From: Methylobacterium sp. Leaf112
GTDB lineage: Bacteria; Pseudomonadota; Alphaproteobacteria; Rhizobiales; Beijerinckiaceae
Reading direction: 5' to 3'
NCBI RefSeq assembly: GCF_001423295.1
Contig: NZ_LMNG01000034.1
Span: 55,290 to 119,289, forward strand
DNA length: 64,000 nucleotides
The notes below the pieces were generated by a model. It had not been told where the DNA came from and did no database searches. It worked only from the letters and a program-made list of their open reading frames with translations. Made by a program: the position numbers and the translations under genes. Of this stretch, positions 1-8,684 are shown piece by piece. How positions within the stretch are numbered: the first letter of the stretch is position 1; each line of letters starts with the position of its first letter.

Positions 1-2052
1 GCGGTTCTCGCGGGACGGCCCCTGTGTGTTCACCTTGAGCGCCTGTTCGCCGTAGCCCTGGGTCGTGAGGTTTTCGGGCGGAACCTGAAAGTTCTGAGTC
101 AGGACCGTCGCCACCGACTGCGCCCGCCGATCCGACAAGGACAGGTTGTCGACATCGGAGCCCACCGCGTCGGTGTAGCCCTCCACGAGGAAAACTTCCT
201 GCGGATTGGCCCGGATGGCCTGGTTCATCGCCGCCGCGATGGTCGCGAGGCGCGACGCCTGATCCGGCGTCACGGTGAACGAGCCGGTCTCGAAGGTGAT
301 GGTGTCGATGTCCACGCTGCGCATACGGGCCCGCAACTGCGGACTGTAGCGTACCTGATCGAGGGTATAGCGCCGGTCCAGGGGCACGACCGGCGGGGCC
401 GAGAGGGCTTCATAGACACTGCGCTCGTCGGCTCCCTCGTAATCCACGACGTAGCGCTCGCGCGGAATGCGGATATCGGGCGGAGGCAGATCGACGACAT
501 CCTCGTAGATCGGGCGTCGCGGACCGCTGAAGCTGTTGTCGATGATCACGACCTCTCGACCATCACGGAACCGGCGTGAGCGCCGCACGAGACGGCCGTC
601 GTCGTCGACGATGGTGACGATCTGTGCGCCGTCCGGTCGATCGAGATAGGTGACGGTGTCGCCGCCGCGGCGCTCGCTGCGGTAGCCGCCGCGGCCCAGA
701 TCGCGGAACCGCTCGTTCTCATCGTGGCGGATGAAGGTGCGGTCGCGATCGCGCACGATGATGCGACCGGGCTCGCGGATGTAGGTCCGGCCATCCTCCT
801 GAAATTCACGCCGGTCGCGGCGGACACGGTCGAAGTCGCGAGTCTCATCGTCGTCGCGGAAGCCACCCGGAATGTAGCCGGGGCGACCCGGCGCGTTGAA
901 GCCCTGGCGCGGACCGCCGCGCTCGAACGCGTCGCGTCGCTCGCGATCCTGGCGATCATCATCGACACCGCTCCGGCGGTCGCCTCCGCGCAAACCGTCG
1001 TCGCGCAGCCCCGGCTGGTCGCCACGGTCACGGGGATTGCTCTGGTCCCGGGCCGCATCCGGATCGCGCGGGCCACGGGGGGCAATCCGATCCGGCGCCG
1101 TATCCTGCCCGCGTTCGTTCGAACGCCCGGTACCGGTCGGCTCGTCTCGACCCTCGGCACCCGGCGCACCGGGAGGCGTGAAGGGACGTCCGGGAACGCC
1201 CGGCCTGGCATTGGGCGCGACTTGAGGCGCCGTCTGGGGAGCGCCCTGTGGTGCGACCTGCGGAGAAGGTGAAACCGGCTGAGGCGCCCCCGGTGCAGCC
1301 GCGGGTGGTGTGGCCGGCTGCCCAGGCCGTGTGGGCTGCGTCGGAGCGGTCGGCTGGGCCGGATTCAGCGACGGCTGCCGCTCGGCCGGACCGGTGTCCT
1401 GTCCACGTCGTCCGGGCGCGTCTGGACGGACTGGCTCGGCACCGGGTGTCCGGCGTTCTGGCTCCGCGCCCCGGACCGGGGCCTGCTCCGACGGCTGTGT
1501 CGGGTCAGGGGTACGATCGCGTTGTGCCGGCGAAGTGGGTCGCTCGGTCGGTCCGCGTTGATCCGGACGACGGTCCTGTCGCTCAGGGCTTTCCTGTCGA
1601 TCGGGGCGCCCCTGCCGGTCGGGCCGCTCCTGACGTTCCGGACGGGCCGGCCGCTCCTGCGGGTCGGGCCGCTCTTGTCTTTCGGGTCTCTCCTGCCGGT
1701 CAGGCCTGTCCTGGCGGTCGGGCCGCTCCTGTCGAGGTGCCGGGCGCTCGGCCGGGGTCCGGTCCTCACGCGGGGCAGAGCGCTCAGGCCTCTCCTGACG
1801 CGGCTCGGGCCGCTCCTGGCGCGGCGCCGGTCTCTCCTGACGGTCTGGCCGCTCCGGCCTGTCTTGGCGCTCTCCACGGGGTTCGGACCGTTCCCGGCCC
1901 GGGGATGGGCCGCCACGCTGTCCCTCGCTGTCGGGTCCGCCTTGCGCGACCTGCATCTTTCCCATCCCCGCCGGATCCGCCCAGGAAGGGCCGGACAGCG
2001 CCAGAGTCGGCAGGATCGTACCGGTGAGAAGGAGCAGGCGGATGATCCGCAT
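1..2052 (-). CDS. OmpA-family protein with long Pro/Arg/Glu-rich low-complexity region (3' end beyond window)
   Basis: Open from an ATG at 2052 to the left edge, at least 684 codons, no stop in the window. Residues 1-26 look like a signal peptide (MRIIRLLLLTGTILPTLALS...). From about residue 35 to 320 the protein is repetitive, with units of the type QERPxRP. A more ordered stretch with a YxDR/VVDDDG beta-type segment follows. The last ~105 residues match the OmpA C-terminal peptidoglycan-binding fold: VEGYTDAVGSDVDN, LSLSDRRAQSVATVL, then QGYGE and the closing SRENR motif. It probably tethers the outer envelope to murein. The repeat region makes neighbouring frames falsely open. Family call is secure, the exact role of the repeat region is not known. 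Confidence 0.85.
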   Translation of the reverse strand, partial: MRIIRLLLLTGTILPTLALSGPSWADPAGMGKMQVAQGGPDSEGQRGGPSPGRERSEPRGERQDRPERPDRQERPAPRQERPEPRQERPERSAPREDRTPAERPAPRQERPDRQDRPDRQERPERQERPDPQERPARPERQERPDRQGRPDRQESPERQDRRPDQRGPTERPTSPAQRDRTPDPTQPSEQAPVRGAEPERRTPGAEPVRPDAPGRRGQDTGPAERQPSLNPAQPTAPTQPTRPGQPATPPAAAPGAPQPVSPSPQVAPQGAPQTAPQVAPNARPGVPGRPFTPPGAPGAEGRDEPTGTGRSNERGQDTAPDRIAPRGPRDPDAARDQSNPRDRGDQPGLRDDGLRGGDRRSGVDDDRQDRERRDAFERGGPRQGFNAPGRPGYIPGGFRDDDETRDFDRVRRDRREFQEDGRTYIREPGRIIVRDRDRTFIRHDENERFRDLGRGGYRSERRGGDTVTYLDRPDGAQIVTIVDDDGRLVRRSRRFRDGREVVIIDNSFSGPRRPIYEDVVDLPPPDIRIPRERYVVDYEGADERSVYEALSAPPVVPLDRRYTLDQVRYSPQLRARMRSVDIDTITFETGSFTVTPDQASRLATIAAAMNQAIRANPQEVFLVEGYTDAVGSDVDNLSLSDRRAQSVATVLTQNFQVPPENLTTQGYGEQALKVNTQGPSRENR

Positions 2053-2158
2053 CGAAGGCACTCACGGCTGTGGATGAGGCCTTCGGAACAGAGTGGGGCC
2101 AGGATGGTTCCCGTTCGGAACGATACCGCGAACCCGCCAGGGCCACCGGCGGCCTGCG

Positions 2159-3172
2159 TCAGGGCGTCGTCGCGCGGCCCTGCCCCTGCCCCGGGAACAG
2201 GTTCGGTGCGATGATCCGGACGGCTTGGCGCTCCTCGCCGGCGACTGGGGCCGCGGGTTCCGTGGGAGCACCGGTCTCGTTGGTCACGAGGCCCGTGCGG
2301 GTGGCTGCGTCGGCCGCCAAGCCCGCCGCCGTCTTGTCGGCCCGCCCGACCAGGGTCAGACGAACCTTTGGCCGCGACAGGGCCTCGGCCTGCATGGGTG
2401 TGACGAAGATGTCGCCCTTGTGCCGCACCAGCATGCTCTCGGCCTTCACGAGCGATTGCGCCCAGCTCTGGCCCTCGCGCTTGCACGAGCAGTTCGGGGT
2501 GAAGGTCGTGCGGAACTTGAAGGCGTTGGCGAGCGAGACGTAGGCTTTCGCGCCCCGCAGCGTCGCGGCGTGTTTCAGGGCGTCGTCGCCGTGCGGCATC
2601 GAGTAGGCCACGGCCTCGGCGCCGGGGCATAGGGCCTGGCACAGGTCGTCGGCGCCTTCGCGCCCGTCGGGCAGGTTGGCCATGGGGAAATAGGCGCCGT
2701 CGCAGGTGCGGACGCAGACAACCTGGGCTCCGCCCCGGGCGCGTTGCTCGCGCGGCGTTCCATCCAATGCGTTGAGCGCCACGCGGCTCGCCGTATCCGT
2801 GCAGGCGGAGGCCACGGCCGCCGTGAGCTGCCGGCGGCGCGCGGCCGTGACTTCCCCGTTCTCGGCGCCGTAACCCGCATTGAGCGCGCGGATGCGCTGC
2901 TCCACGGCTCCGCATTGCGGCGGACGCGAATCGAAGAACAGGAACCGGCCGCCCTCGCAATTCAAGGTGCGATAATAGGCATTCAGCCGCCCGATCTCGT
3001 TCTGCAGCGCGCGCGCCGTGTTCGCTCCGTCGCTCAGGTTGGCGAGCTCCGAACGGTAGCGCAGGCAGGCGTCGGAGGCTTGCACCTGCGCCGTCCCCAC
3101 CGTCCCGAGGGCGACGAGGGTCATGGCGAGCGCCCGGACGAGCGTGCGGATCTGCGGAAGGATCAGCGGCAT
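2159..3172 (-). CDS. DUF2865 domain-containing secreted protein
   Basis: A 337-residue protein starting MPLILPQIRTLVRALAMTLV, a clear signal peptide ending near residue 32 (AQVQA). The mature part has the cysteine pattern of DUF2865: VVCVRTCDGAYFP, then CQALCPGAEAVAYSMP, then NCSCKREG. The domain is common in Hyphomicrobiales and has no assigned reaction. I chose the ATG at 3172 rather than the upstream in-frame ATG because the signal peptide begins there. It is transcribed towards the OmpA-family gene, about 105 bases away, and could be co-transcribed with it. Function unknown; periplasmic or cell-envelope location inferred. Confidence 0.85.
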   Translation of the reverse strand: MPLILPQIRTLVRALAMTLVALGTVGTAQVQASDACLRYRSELANLSDGANTARALQNEIGRLNAYYRTLNCEGGRFLFFDSRPPQCGAVEQRIRALNAGYGAENGEVTAARRRQLTAAVASACTDTASRVALNALDGTPREQRARGGAQVVCVRTCDGAYFPMANLPDGREGADDLCQALCPGAEAVAYSMPHGDDALKHAATLRGAKAYVSLANAFKFRTTFTPNCSCKREGQSWAQSLVKAESMLVRHKGDIFVTPMQAEALSRPKVRLTLVGRADKTAAGLAADAATRTGLVTNETGAPTEPAAPVAGEERQAVRIIAPNLFPGQGQGRATTP

Positions 3173-3310
3173 GGCCTGACAGGATCGGGAGTGGAACCTT
3201 GCCGCCGACGGGAATCGGAGCGGCGGCGAAGCGGAAGTTTTGTACTCGCCCTCGCGCGGGGGCGACAGCCTTCCCACATGCGCCCCAGCCGAGTTGGGGG
3301 GGAATGCAGG

Positions 3311-3841
3311 ATGATGTGGCTTCGGGGTCTCACAGGGGGAATGGCCGCTGCTGCCGTCGTGGCAGGAGCGCTCGCCGGCGCGGTGTCCGCCAAGGCGGAG
3401 GATGCCGATCGGATCTTCGACAAATCGACGGTCTGGCGCCCCCTTACACCGAACGACAAGCTCGTGGTTTACGGCATCGACGATCCGGCCGTGGCCGGTG
3501 TGGCGTGCTGGTACACCCAGCCCGAGAAGGGCGGCATCAAGGGCACCCTGGGGCTGGCCGAGGACGTCTCGGACATCTCGCTCGCCTGCCGTCAGGTCGG
3601 TCCCGTGCAGTTCAAGGACAAGCTCGGTCAGGGCGAGGTGGTGTTCAGCGAACGCCGCTCGCTGATCTTCAAGTCGATGCAGATCGTGCGCGGATGCGAC
3701 GCCAAGCGCAACACGCTGATCTACATGGTCTATTCGGATAAGGTGATCCAGGGCTCGCCCAAGAACTCAACCTCGGCCGTGCCGCTCATGCCGTGGGGCA
3801 CGGAGCCGCCGCCGCGATGCGCCGATGCCATGAAGAAATAA
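3311..3841 (+). CDS. creA: CreA family protein
   Basis: A 176-residue protein beginning MMWLRGLTGGMAAAAVV, with a signal peptide cut near residue 32 (SAKAED). The mature sequence matches CreA: DDPAVAGVACWYTQPEKGG, then ISLACRQVGPV, and a terminal region with PLMPWG. CreA proteins are periplasmic and of unknown function despite the catabolite-regulation name. It lies divergent to the DUF2865 gene with about 140 bases between starts. Length is normal for the family. Confidence 0.88.
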   Translation: MMWLRGLTGGMAAAAVVAGALAGAVSAKAEDADRIFDKSTVWRPLTPNDKLVVYGIDDPAVAGVACWYTQPEKGGIKGTLGLAEDVSDISLACRQVGPVQFKDKLGQGEVVFSERRSLIFKSMQIVRGCDAKRNTLIYMVYSDKVIQGSPKNSTSAVPLMPWGTEPPPRCADAMKK

Positions 3842-3911
3842 GCTTCCAAACACGCTCGGTCCGGCCACGGATCCTGAAATCCGATGGCCGGCGCTGATCC
3901 GGTCCGGTCGC

Positions 3912-4256
3912 TCAATCCTGGCAGGTGATGCGGATCGGACGCTCGGCCTGCTTGATCACGGGAGAGGTGGGAATCGCCCCGGTGTACTCGTCCTGCGCCG
4001 CGACGCCGAAGGAACCGGCGGAGGCGAATCCCTGTGCTTCGCACCAGGCATTCGCGACCACCTGTCCGCAGCTGCTCTCGCCATTGCTCAGGCAATCGCC
4101 GACGCCGTAGCCCTCGCCGGCCGGGATCAGGAACGTCTTCTCCACCTGAGACACCGCTTTGGTGGGAGTCTCGCCGTCTCCGCCCGCGAGCGCGGTGGAG
4201 GAAATCATCAAGGCGAGAGCGAGGAGGGTGCCGATTTCGGCGGCCGGGCGGCGCAT
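3912..4256 (-). CDS. Small secreted protein, unknown
   Basis: A 114-residue protein starting MRRPAAEIGTLLALALMISS with a signal peptide ending about residue 25. The mature part contains four cysteines (GDCLSNGESSCGQVV, ANAWCEAQGF, ITCQD) that could form two disulfides. I do not recognise a named domain. The frame stays open further upstream, but the signal peptide marks this start. It converges with creA, whose stop is 70 bases away. Periplasmic location is inferred. Confidence 0.65.
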   Translation of the reverse strand: MRRPAAEIGTLLALALMISSTALAGGDGETPTKAVSQVEKTFLIPAGEGYGVGDCLSNGESSCGQVVANAWCEAQGFASAGSFGVAAQDEYTGAIPTSPVIKQAERPIRITCQD

Positions 4257-4568
4257 GGGCAGAACCTCGATGGAGGGATTCGGGTTGGGGGAAATCTCAA
4301 GGGTCCAGGTAAACAAACCCTTTCCGCCCTGGATCGCTTTCGATAGGCGGCGGAGCGGCGCTGTTCTCGAATTGCTCATGGGTTCGGGGTAGCCCAGGAC
4401 GGCCGACGGCACCGTCGCCTTCGTGCAACAGGCGCCGGCTGCAGCGCGGCACCCCCGCCGTTGGACGTGTCGGTCGCCACGGGGTACCGACGCCGGGAAG
4501 CGGCGAAGAACCAAGGCGCTAGGGGCGGTCGAGCTGTGCGATCCGCTCGAGGGACGAGGGACGGTTTC

Positions 4569-5948
4569 ATGGCCCCGATGTTGCGGCTCTACAACACGCT
4601 GACGCGGCAGAAAGCTGCGTTCGCGCCGATCGATCCGAGCCATGTCCGGATGTATGCCTGCGGTCCGACGGTCTACGACGCGGCCCATATCGGCAACGCC
4701 CGCCCGATCATCGTCTTCGACCTGTTGTTCCGGCTCCTGCGCCACCTCTACGGCGCGGCGCACGTCACCTACGCGCGCAACGTCACCGACGTGGACGACA
4801 AGATCAACGCCCGCGCGGCCGAGCGCGGCATCACCATCCGTGACCTCACGGATGGGACGCTCGCGGCCTTTCACGACGACATCCGTGCCCTCGGCGTGCT
4901 GATGCCCGAGGACGTGAACGTGGCGGGCGAGCGTCCGCGTTTCGTCGAGCCGCGCGCCACCGATCACATCGCCGAGATGATCGCCATCATCGAAGGGCTG
5001 GTGGCGGCCGGTCACGCCTACGTTGCGGATGGCCACGTGCTGTTCGACGTGCCCTCGATGCCCGATTACGGCGGCCTGTCGAAGCGGCCCCTCGACGAGA
5101 TGGAGGCCGGCGCCCGCGTCGAGGTCGCCCCCTACAAGCGCTCGCCCCTCGACTTCGTCCTGTGGAAGCCTTCGAAACCCGGCGAGCCGTCCTGGCCCTC
5201 GCCGTGCGGCCTGCCCGCGCCCGGCCGTCCCGGCTGGCACATCGAGTGCTCCGCCATGTCGTGGAAGCACCTGGGAAAAACCTTCGACATCCATGCCGGC
5301 GGCATCGACCTCATCTTCCCGCATCACGAGAACGAGGTCGCCCAATCGCGCTGCTGCTTCTCCACCGACGTGATGGCCAACGTCTGGCTCCACAACGGTT
5401 TCCTGCAGGTGGAGGGGGAGAAGATGTCGAAGTCCCTCGGCAACTTCATCACCATCCGCGACGTGCTGAAGGACTGGCCCGGCGAGGTGGCCCGGCTCGC
5501 CATGCTCAAGACGCACTATCGCCAGCCCATCGATTGGACGGTGCGGGGGTTGGAGGAAGCGGCCCGGACCCTGGAGCGCTGGTACGTGATCGTCGGCGAT
5601 AGTGCAGCCTCTCCGGTGATTCCGGACGGGCTGCTCGAACCCCTGACCGACGATCTCAACACCGCTTCGGCACTCGCGGAACTCCACCGCCTCGACGATC
5701 CCGCCGGCCTCAAGGCGGGCGCCAACCTGATGGGTCTGCTCACGCAGACCAAGTCGGCCCGCGACCAGGGCAGCATCCGGGCCGCCGGGCTGGACGTACT
5801 CGAGGTCGAGGCCCTGATCGAAGTGCGCCGCGCGGCCCGCGCCGCCAAGGACTGGGCCGCCTCCGATCGTGTCCGCGACGCGCTTTTGGCCATGGGCGTC
5901 ACCGTGAAGGACGGCAAGGACGGCACCGTCTGGAGCGTGACCCCATGA
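4569..5948 (+). CDS. cysS: Cysteine--tRNA ligase
   Basis: Encodes a 459-residue class I aminoacyl-tRNA synthetase that charges tRNA-Cys. Visible motifs are the N-terminal zinc-site cysteine and HIGH-type signature (YACGPTVYDAAHIGNARP), the second zinc-ligand region GWHIECSAMS, FPHHENE, and the KMSKS loop (EKMSKSLGNF). Length equals that of the usual bacterial enzyme (about 460). The frame is open upstream to 4461, but conserved sequence begins at MLRLYNTLTR, so the ATG at 4569 is used. Its last four bases overlap a short PIN-like remnant (ATGA). Confidence 0.97.
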   Translation: MAPMLRLYNTLTRQKAAFAPIDPSHVRMYACGPTVYDAAHIGNARPIIVFDLLFRLLRHLYGAAHVTYARNVTDVDDKINARAAERGITIRDLTDGTLAAFHDDIRALGVLMPEDVNVAGERPRFVEPRATDHIAEMIAIIEGLVAAGHAYVADGHVLFDVPSMPDYGGLSKRPLDEMEAGARVEVAPYKRSPLDFVLWKPSKPGEPSWPSPCGLPAPGRPGWHIECSAMSWKHLGKTFDIHAGGIDLIFPHHENEVAQSRCCFSTDVMANVWLHNGFLQVEGEKMSKSLGNFITIRDVLKDWPGEVARLAMLKTHYRQPIDWTVRGLEEAARTLERWYVIVGDSAASPVIPDGLLEPLTDDLNTASALAELHRLDDPAGLKAGANLMGLLTQTKSARDQGSIRAAGLDVLEVEALIEVRRAARAAKDWAASDRVRDALLAMGVTVKDGKDGTVWSVTP

Positions 5949-6259
5949 TCGCCCCCGCCGATCGCCAGCCGATCGTGGTCGCCGATGCCGGGCCGCTGAT
6001 CCGGCTCGCGGCGGCCGGCATCCTCGATACGCTCCGAGGACTCAATCGGCGGATCGTCCTGGTGGACCGGGTCGAGAAGGAGGTCACGGGCGACCTGTCG
6101 AAGACCTTTGCATTCCCAGCCGATGTCGACCGACGCGGATTGAGGGCGATTCAGAGCCGTTCGGTGACGAACGCCTCGGCCTGTGGGGCGGGCGGCGAAG
6201 CGGCCGCCGCGTCGCGCAGGATCCCGACCACGTCGCCGGCTTCGCTGGCGACGAGATAG
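5945..6259 (+). pseudogene. Truncated PIN-domain-like remnant overlapping cysS
   Basis: Starts on the ATGA overlap with the cysS stop. Residues 9-60 (PIVVADAGPLIRLAAAGILD, then RRIVLVDRVEKEVTGD) resemble the N-terminal half of a DUF3368/PIN-type nuclease with its first acidic residue in VADAGPL. After about residue 65 the similarity stops and the frame runs antisense into the LOG-family gene that ends at 6151. A complete PIN domain would need roughly 60 more residues and the remaining acidic residues, which are absent. I read it as the 5' remnant of a toxin-like gene cut off by rearrangement. It may also be translated as a short protein of 104 residues. Confidence 0.5.
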
Positions 6260-6753
6260 CTGAGGTCGAGCCCCTCCCGGATGAATCCTTGGGCTCGCAT
6301 GTGGTCGAGGAGCGTCAGGAGCGGCGTCCAGAACTCGGCCACGGAGAGCAGCAGGATCGGCTTGTTGTGCTGGCCGAGCTGCGCCCAGGTGAGCTGCTCC
6401 ACCAACTCCTCCAGGGTGCCGATGCCGCCCGGCAGGGCCACGAACGCGTCGGAACGCTCGAACATCAGACGCTTGCGGGTGTGCATGTCCTCGACGACGA
6501 TGGTCTCCTGGATCTCGTCGAGCATGCGCTCCCGGGATTTCAGGAAGCTCGGGATGATGCCGGTGACATGGCCCCCGTTCTCGAGGACGGCGCGCGCCAC
6601 CGTACCCATGAGGCCGACATTGCCGCCGCCGTAGACGAGGCCGAGGCCGGCCTGCGCCAGGGCCTTGCCGAGGGCCTCGGCCGCCGCGGTAAAGGCCGGG
6701 TCGCCGCCGAACCCGGAGCCGCAATAGACGCAGACCGTCCTCACCGGTGCCAT
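6151..6753 (-). CDS. LOG family protein (putative nucleoside-monophosphate phosphoribohydrolase)
   Basis: A 200-residue TIGR00730/LOG protein. It shows the Rossmann start VCVYCGSGFGGDPAF, the glycine-rich YGGGNVGLMG, MHTRKRLM, and the catalytic PGGIGTLEELVE motif (PGGxGTxxE). Family members hydrolyse cytokinin riboside 5'-monophosphate or AMP to free base and ribose 5-phosphate. The ATG at 6753 (MAPVRTVCV) was chosen over the upstream start at 6807 because similarity begins there. The cytoplasmic enzyme's in vivo substrate cannot be told from sequence. Confidence 0.93.
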   Translation of the reverse strand: MAPVRTVCVYCGSGFGGDPAFTAAAEALGKALAQAGLGLVYGGGNVGLMGTVARAVLENGGHVTGIIPSFLKSRERMLDEIQETIVVEDMHTRKRLMFERSDAFVALPGGIGTLEELVEQLTWAQLGQHNKPILLLSVAEFWTPLLTLLDHMRAQGFIREGLDLSYLVASEAGDVVGILRDAAAASPPAPQAEAFVTERL

Positions 6754-6970
6754 GTGCCGCTTCCCCTCCGGGTCCGGCCGCGCGGGCGCGTGCCGTCCAC
6801 GGGCCAAAGTGCTGATTTTACGGGAGATCCGGCCTTGAAAAGGCCGTCGGGATTTGGTGTTCCGGTCATGTTCGTTAATATGTCGCCGTCAAGTGCCGAT
6901 TTGTCGCCGGGGCAGGTCAGGGTCGATCGCGGTTTCGCCGCCCGGACGATGGAAGAGGGAGTGGTGCGTC

Positions 6971-8485
6971 ATGAAGGCGGAGTTGCGACGGAGCATCTTC
7001 CTCGCCTGCGTGGGGCTTCTGGGCGGCTTCACCCTCGTCGTCACCCTCTATGGCGCGAGCGAGTTGTTCAAGCACGGATTCGGCACGCCCGAGGGCCGGG
7101 CCGTACCCCTCGTCACCGATCCGCTCGCGGGCTCCGGGGAGGGAGCGCTGCCGGTGCCGGGAAAGCCCCGGTCGGACCGGCTGCCGGAGCCGGACCGGCT
7201 GCCGGAGCGGACGCCCGCCCAGGCATCGCGGGACACTCCGGCGGCGACCGGCACCGAGGCGTCGGCGCCGACCTTCGACATCATCCGCGTCGAGCCGTCG
7301 GGCGAGGCCGTCATCGCCGGGCGGGCTGCGCCCAACACCACCGTCGAGCTGCTGCGCGACAATCAGCCCATTGCCCGTGCGCTCGTCGACCCGTCCGGCC
7401 AGTTCGCCATCGTGCCGCCTGCCCTGTCCCCCGGCAGCAGTGAGATCACCCTGCGGTCCACGGGGGCCGATGGCCGATCCGTGGTTTCGCGCGACTCCGT
7501 CGCCGTGGTCGTCGCATCGAAGCGCGACACCAAGCCCTTGATCGCGTTGACGTCTCCCGACAGGCCGACGGTGGTTCTGTCCCACCCCGAGCTTGTAGCG
7601 CCGCCCCCGGCCGCCGTCGCCGCAGGAGCGCGTGACGGGGCCAGGACGGGGCCCAAGACCGGGTCCGACACCGCGAGGGCGGAGGCGAAACCCGAGGCCG
7701 GCAAGGTGGTCGAGGGCAAGGTGGCCGAGGGCAAGGCGCCGGAGAGCAGGCCCCCGGAGACGGAGCGGGCCGCCGGCGCGAGCCCGGTCAAGATCGTCAG
7801 CGTCGAGGCGGAGGAGGGCGGCCGGCTCTACGTCACGAGCCAGGCCCAGCCCGGCGCGACTCTGCGGCTCTACCTCAACGACACCCTGGTGGCGCCGGGC
7901 AGCGCCGGGGCGGACGGGCGCGTCGCCTTCACCATCGGGCGGGGCGTCCAGCCGGGCGCCTACACCATCCGGGTCGATCAGGTGGACCCCGTCTCGGGCA
8001 AGGTGAAGACCCGCTCCGAGGTGGCGTTCTCCGTGCCGGCCGTGAAGCCGGCCGTGCCCCGACCCACCGTGAAGACCCCCGCGGCCACGCCCGAAGCAGC
8101 CGCACCGCCGGCGCGAATCGCCGTTCTGGAACAACCGCTTAGCCCGGCCGCAGCCCGACCACCGGGCGAGGCCGGGCCCTCCCTTGCGGCGACCCCGACC
8201 CCGGCGGCGACGACGCCGGACCTCAATCCCGGCACCACTCCCGACCCGAAGCCGGAGCCGCCCCGGACGGTGTTCGTGCCGGAGGTCGGCACGGCGCGGA
8301 TCGTGCGGGGCGACAGCCTGTGGCAGATCAGCCGGCGCATCTACGGGCGCGGCACCCGCTACACGGTGATCTACGACGCCAACCAGCCGCAGATCCGCAA
8401 CCCGGACCGGATCTATCCGGGCCAGATCTTCGTGCTGCCGAGCGACGGAACGGCGGCGGTGGCGGGCACCGAACGGCGCGGCTGA
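6971..8485 (+). CDS. LysM peptidoglycan-binding protein with Ig-like repeats
   Basis: A 504-residue protein. An N-terminal membrane anchor (about residues 8-30, IFLACVGLLGGFTLVVTLYG) is followed by a Pro/Ala-rich linker and two Ig-like modules: one near residues 95-170 (FDIIRVEPSGEAVIAGRAAP) and one near 270-350 (VKIVSVEAEEGGRLYVTSQA). A second Pro/Thr-rich linker then leads to a C-terminal LysM domain (RIVRGDSLWQISRRIYG ... IYDANQPQIRNPDRIYPGQ). It probably binds murein from an inner-membrane anchor. The start at 6971 places the anchor at the N-terminus. It stands alone between LOG and the Atm1-type exporter. Confidence 0.88.
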   Translation: MKAELRRSIFLACVGLLGGFTLVVTLYGASELFKHGFGTPEGRAVPLVTDPLAGSGEGALPVPGKPRSDRLPEPDRLPERTPAQASRDTPAATGTEASAPTFDIIRVEPSGEAVIAGRAAPNTTVELLRDNQPIARALVDPSGQFAIVPPALSPGSSEITLRSTGADGRSVVSRDSVAVVVASKRDTKPLIALTSPDRPTVVLSHPELVAPPPAAVAAGARDGARTGPKTGSDTARAEAKPEAGKVVEGKVAEGKAPESRPPETERAAGASPVKIVSVEAEEGGRLYVTSQAQPGATLRLYLNDTLVAPGSAGADGRVAFTIGRGVQPGAYTIRVDQVDPVSGKVKTRSEVAFSVPAVKPAVPRPTVKTPAATPEAAAPPARIAVLEQPLSPAAARPPGEAGPSLAATPTPAATTPDLNPGTTPDPKPEPPRTVFVPEVGTARIVRGDSLWQISRRIYGRGTRYTVIYDANQPQIRNPDRIYPGQIFVLPSDGTAAVAGTERRG

Positions 8486-8684
8486 GCCCGTTCCACGCCC
8501 TGCCGCGTGGAACGGTCCATCCCCCGAAAACCCGCTTTCTGGAACGGCGCATCCACGAGGGTGGCACGGCGCACGGTCCCCACGCACCGGCGCGGGGCGG
8601 CCTTGCGCCGAGGCGCGGCTGTCATCGGGCGCGGACCGGCTTATATCCGTTCCAAATCCAGCCTTCACCGAGAATCGAAACGGC

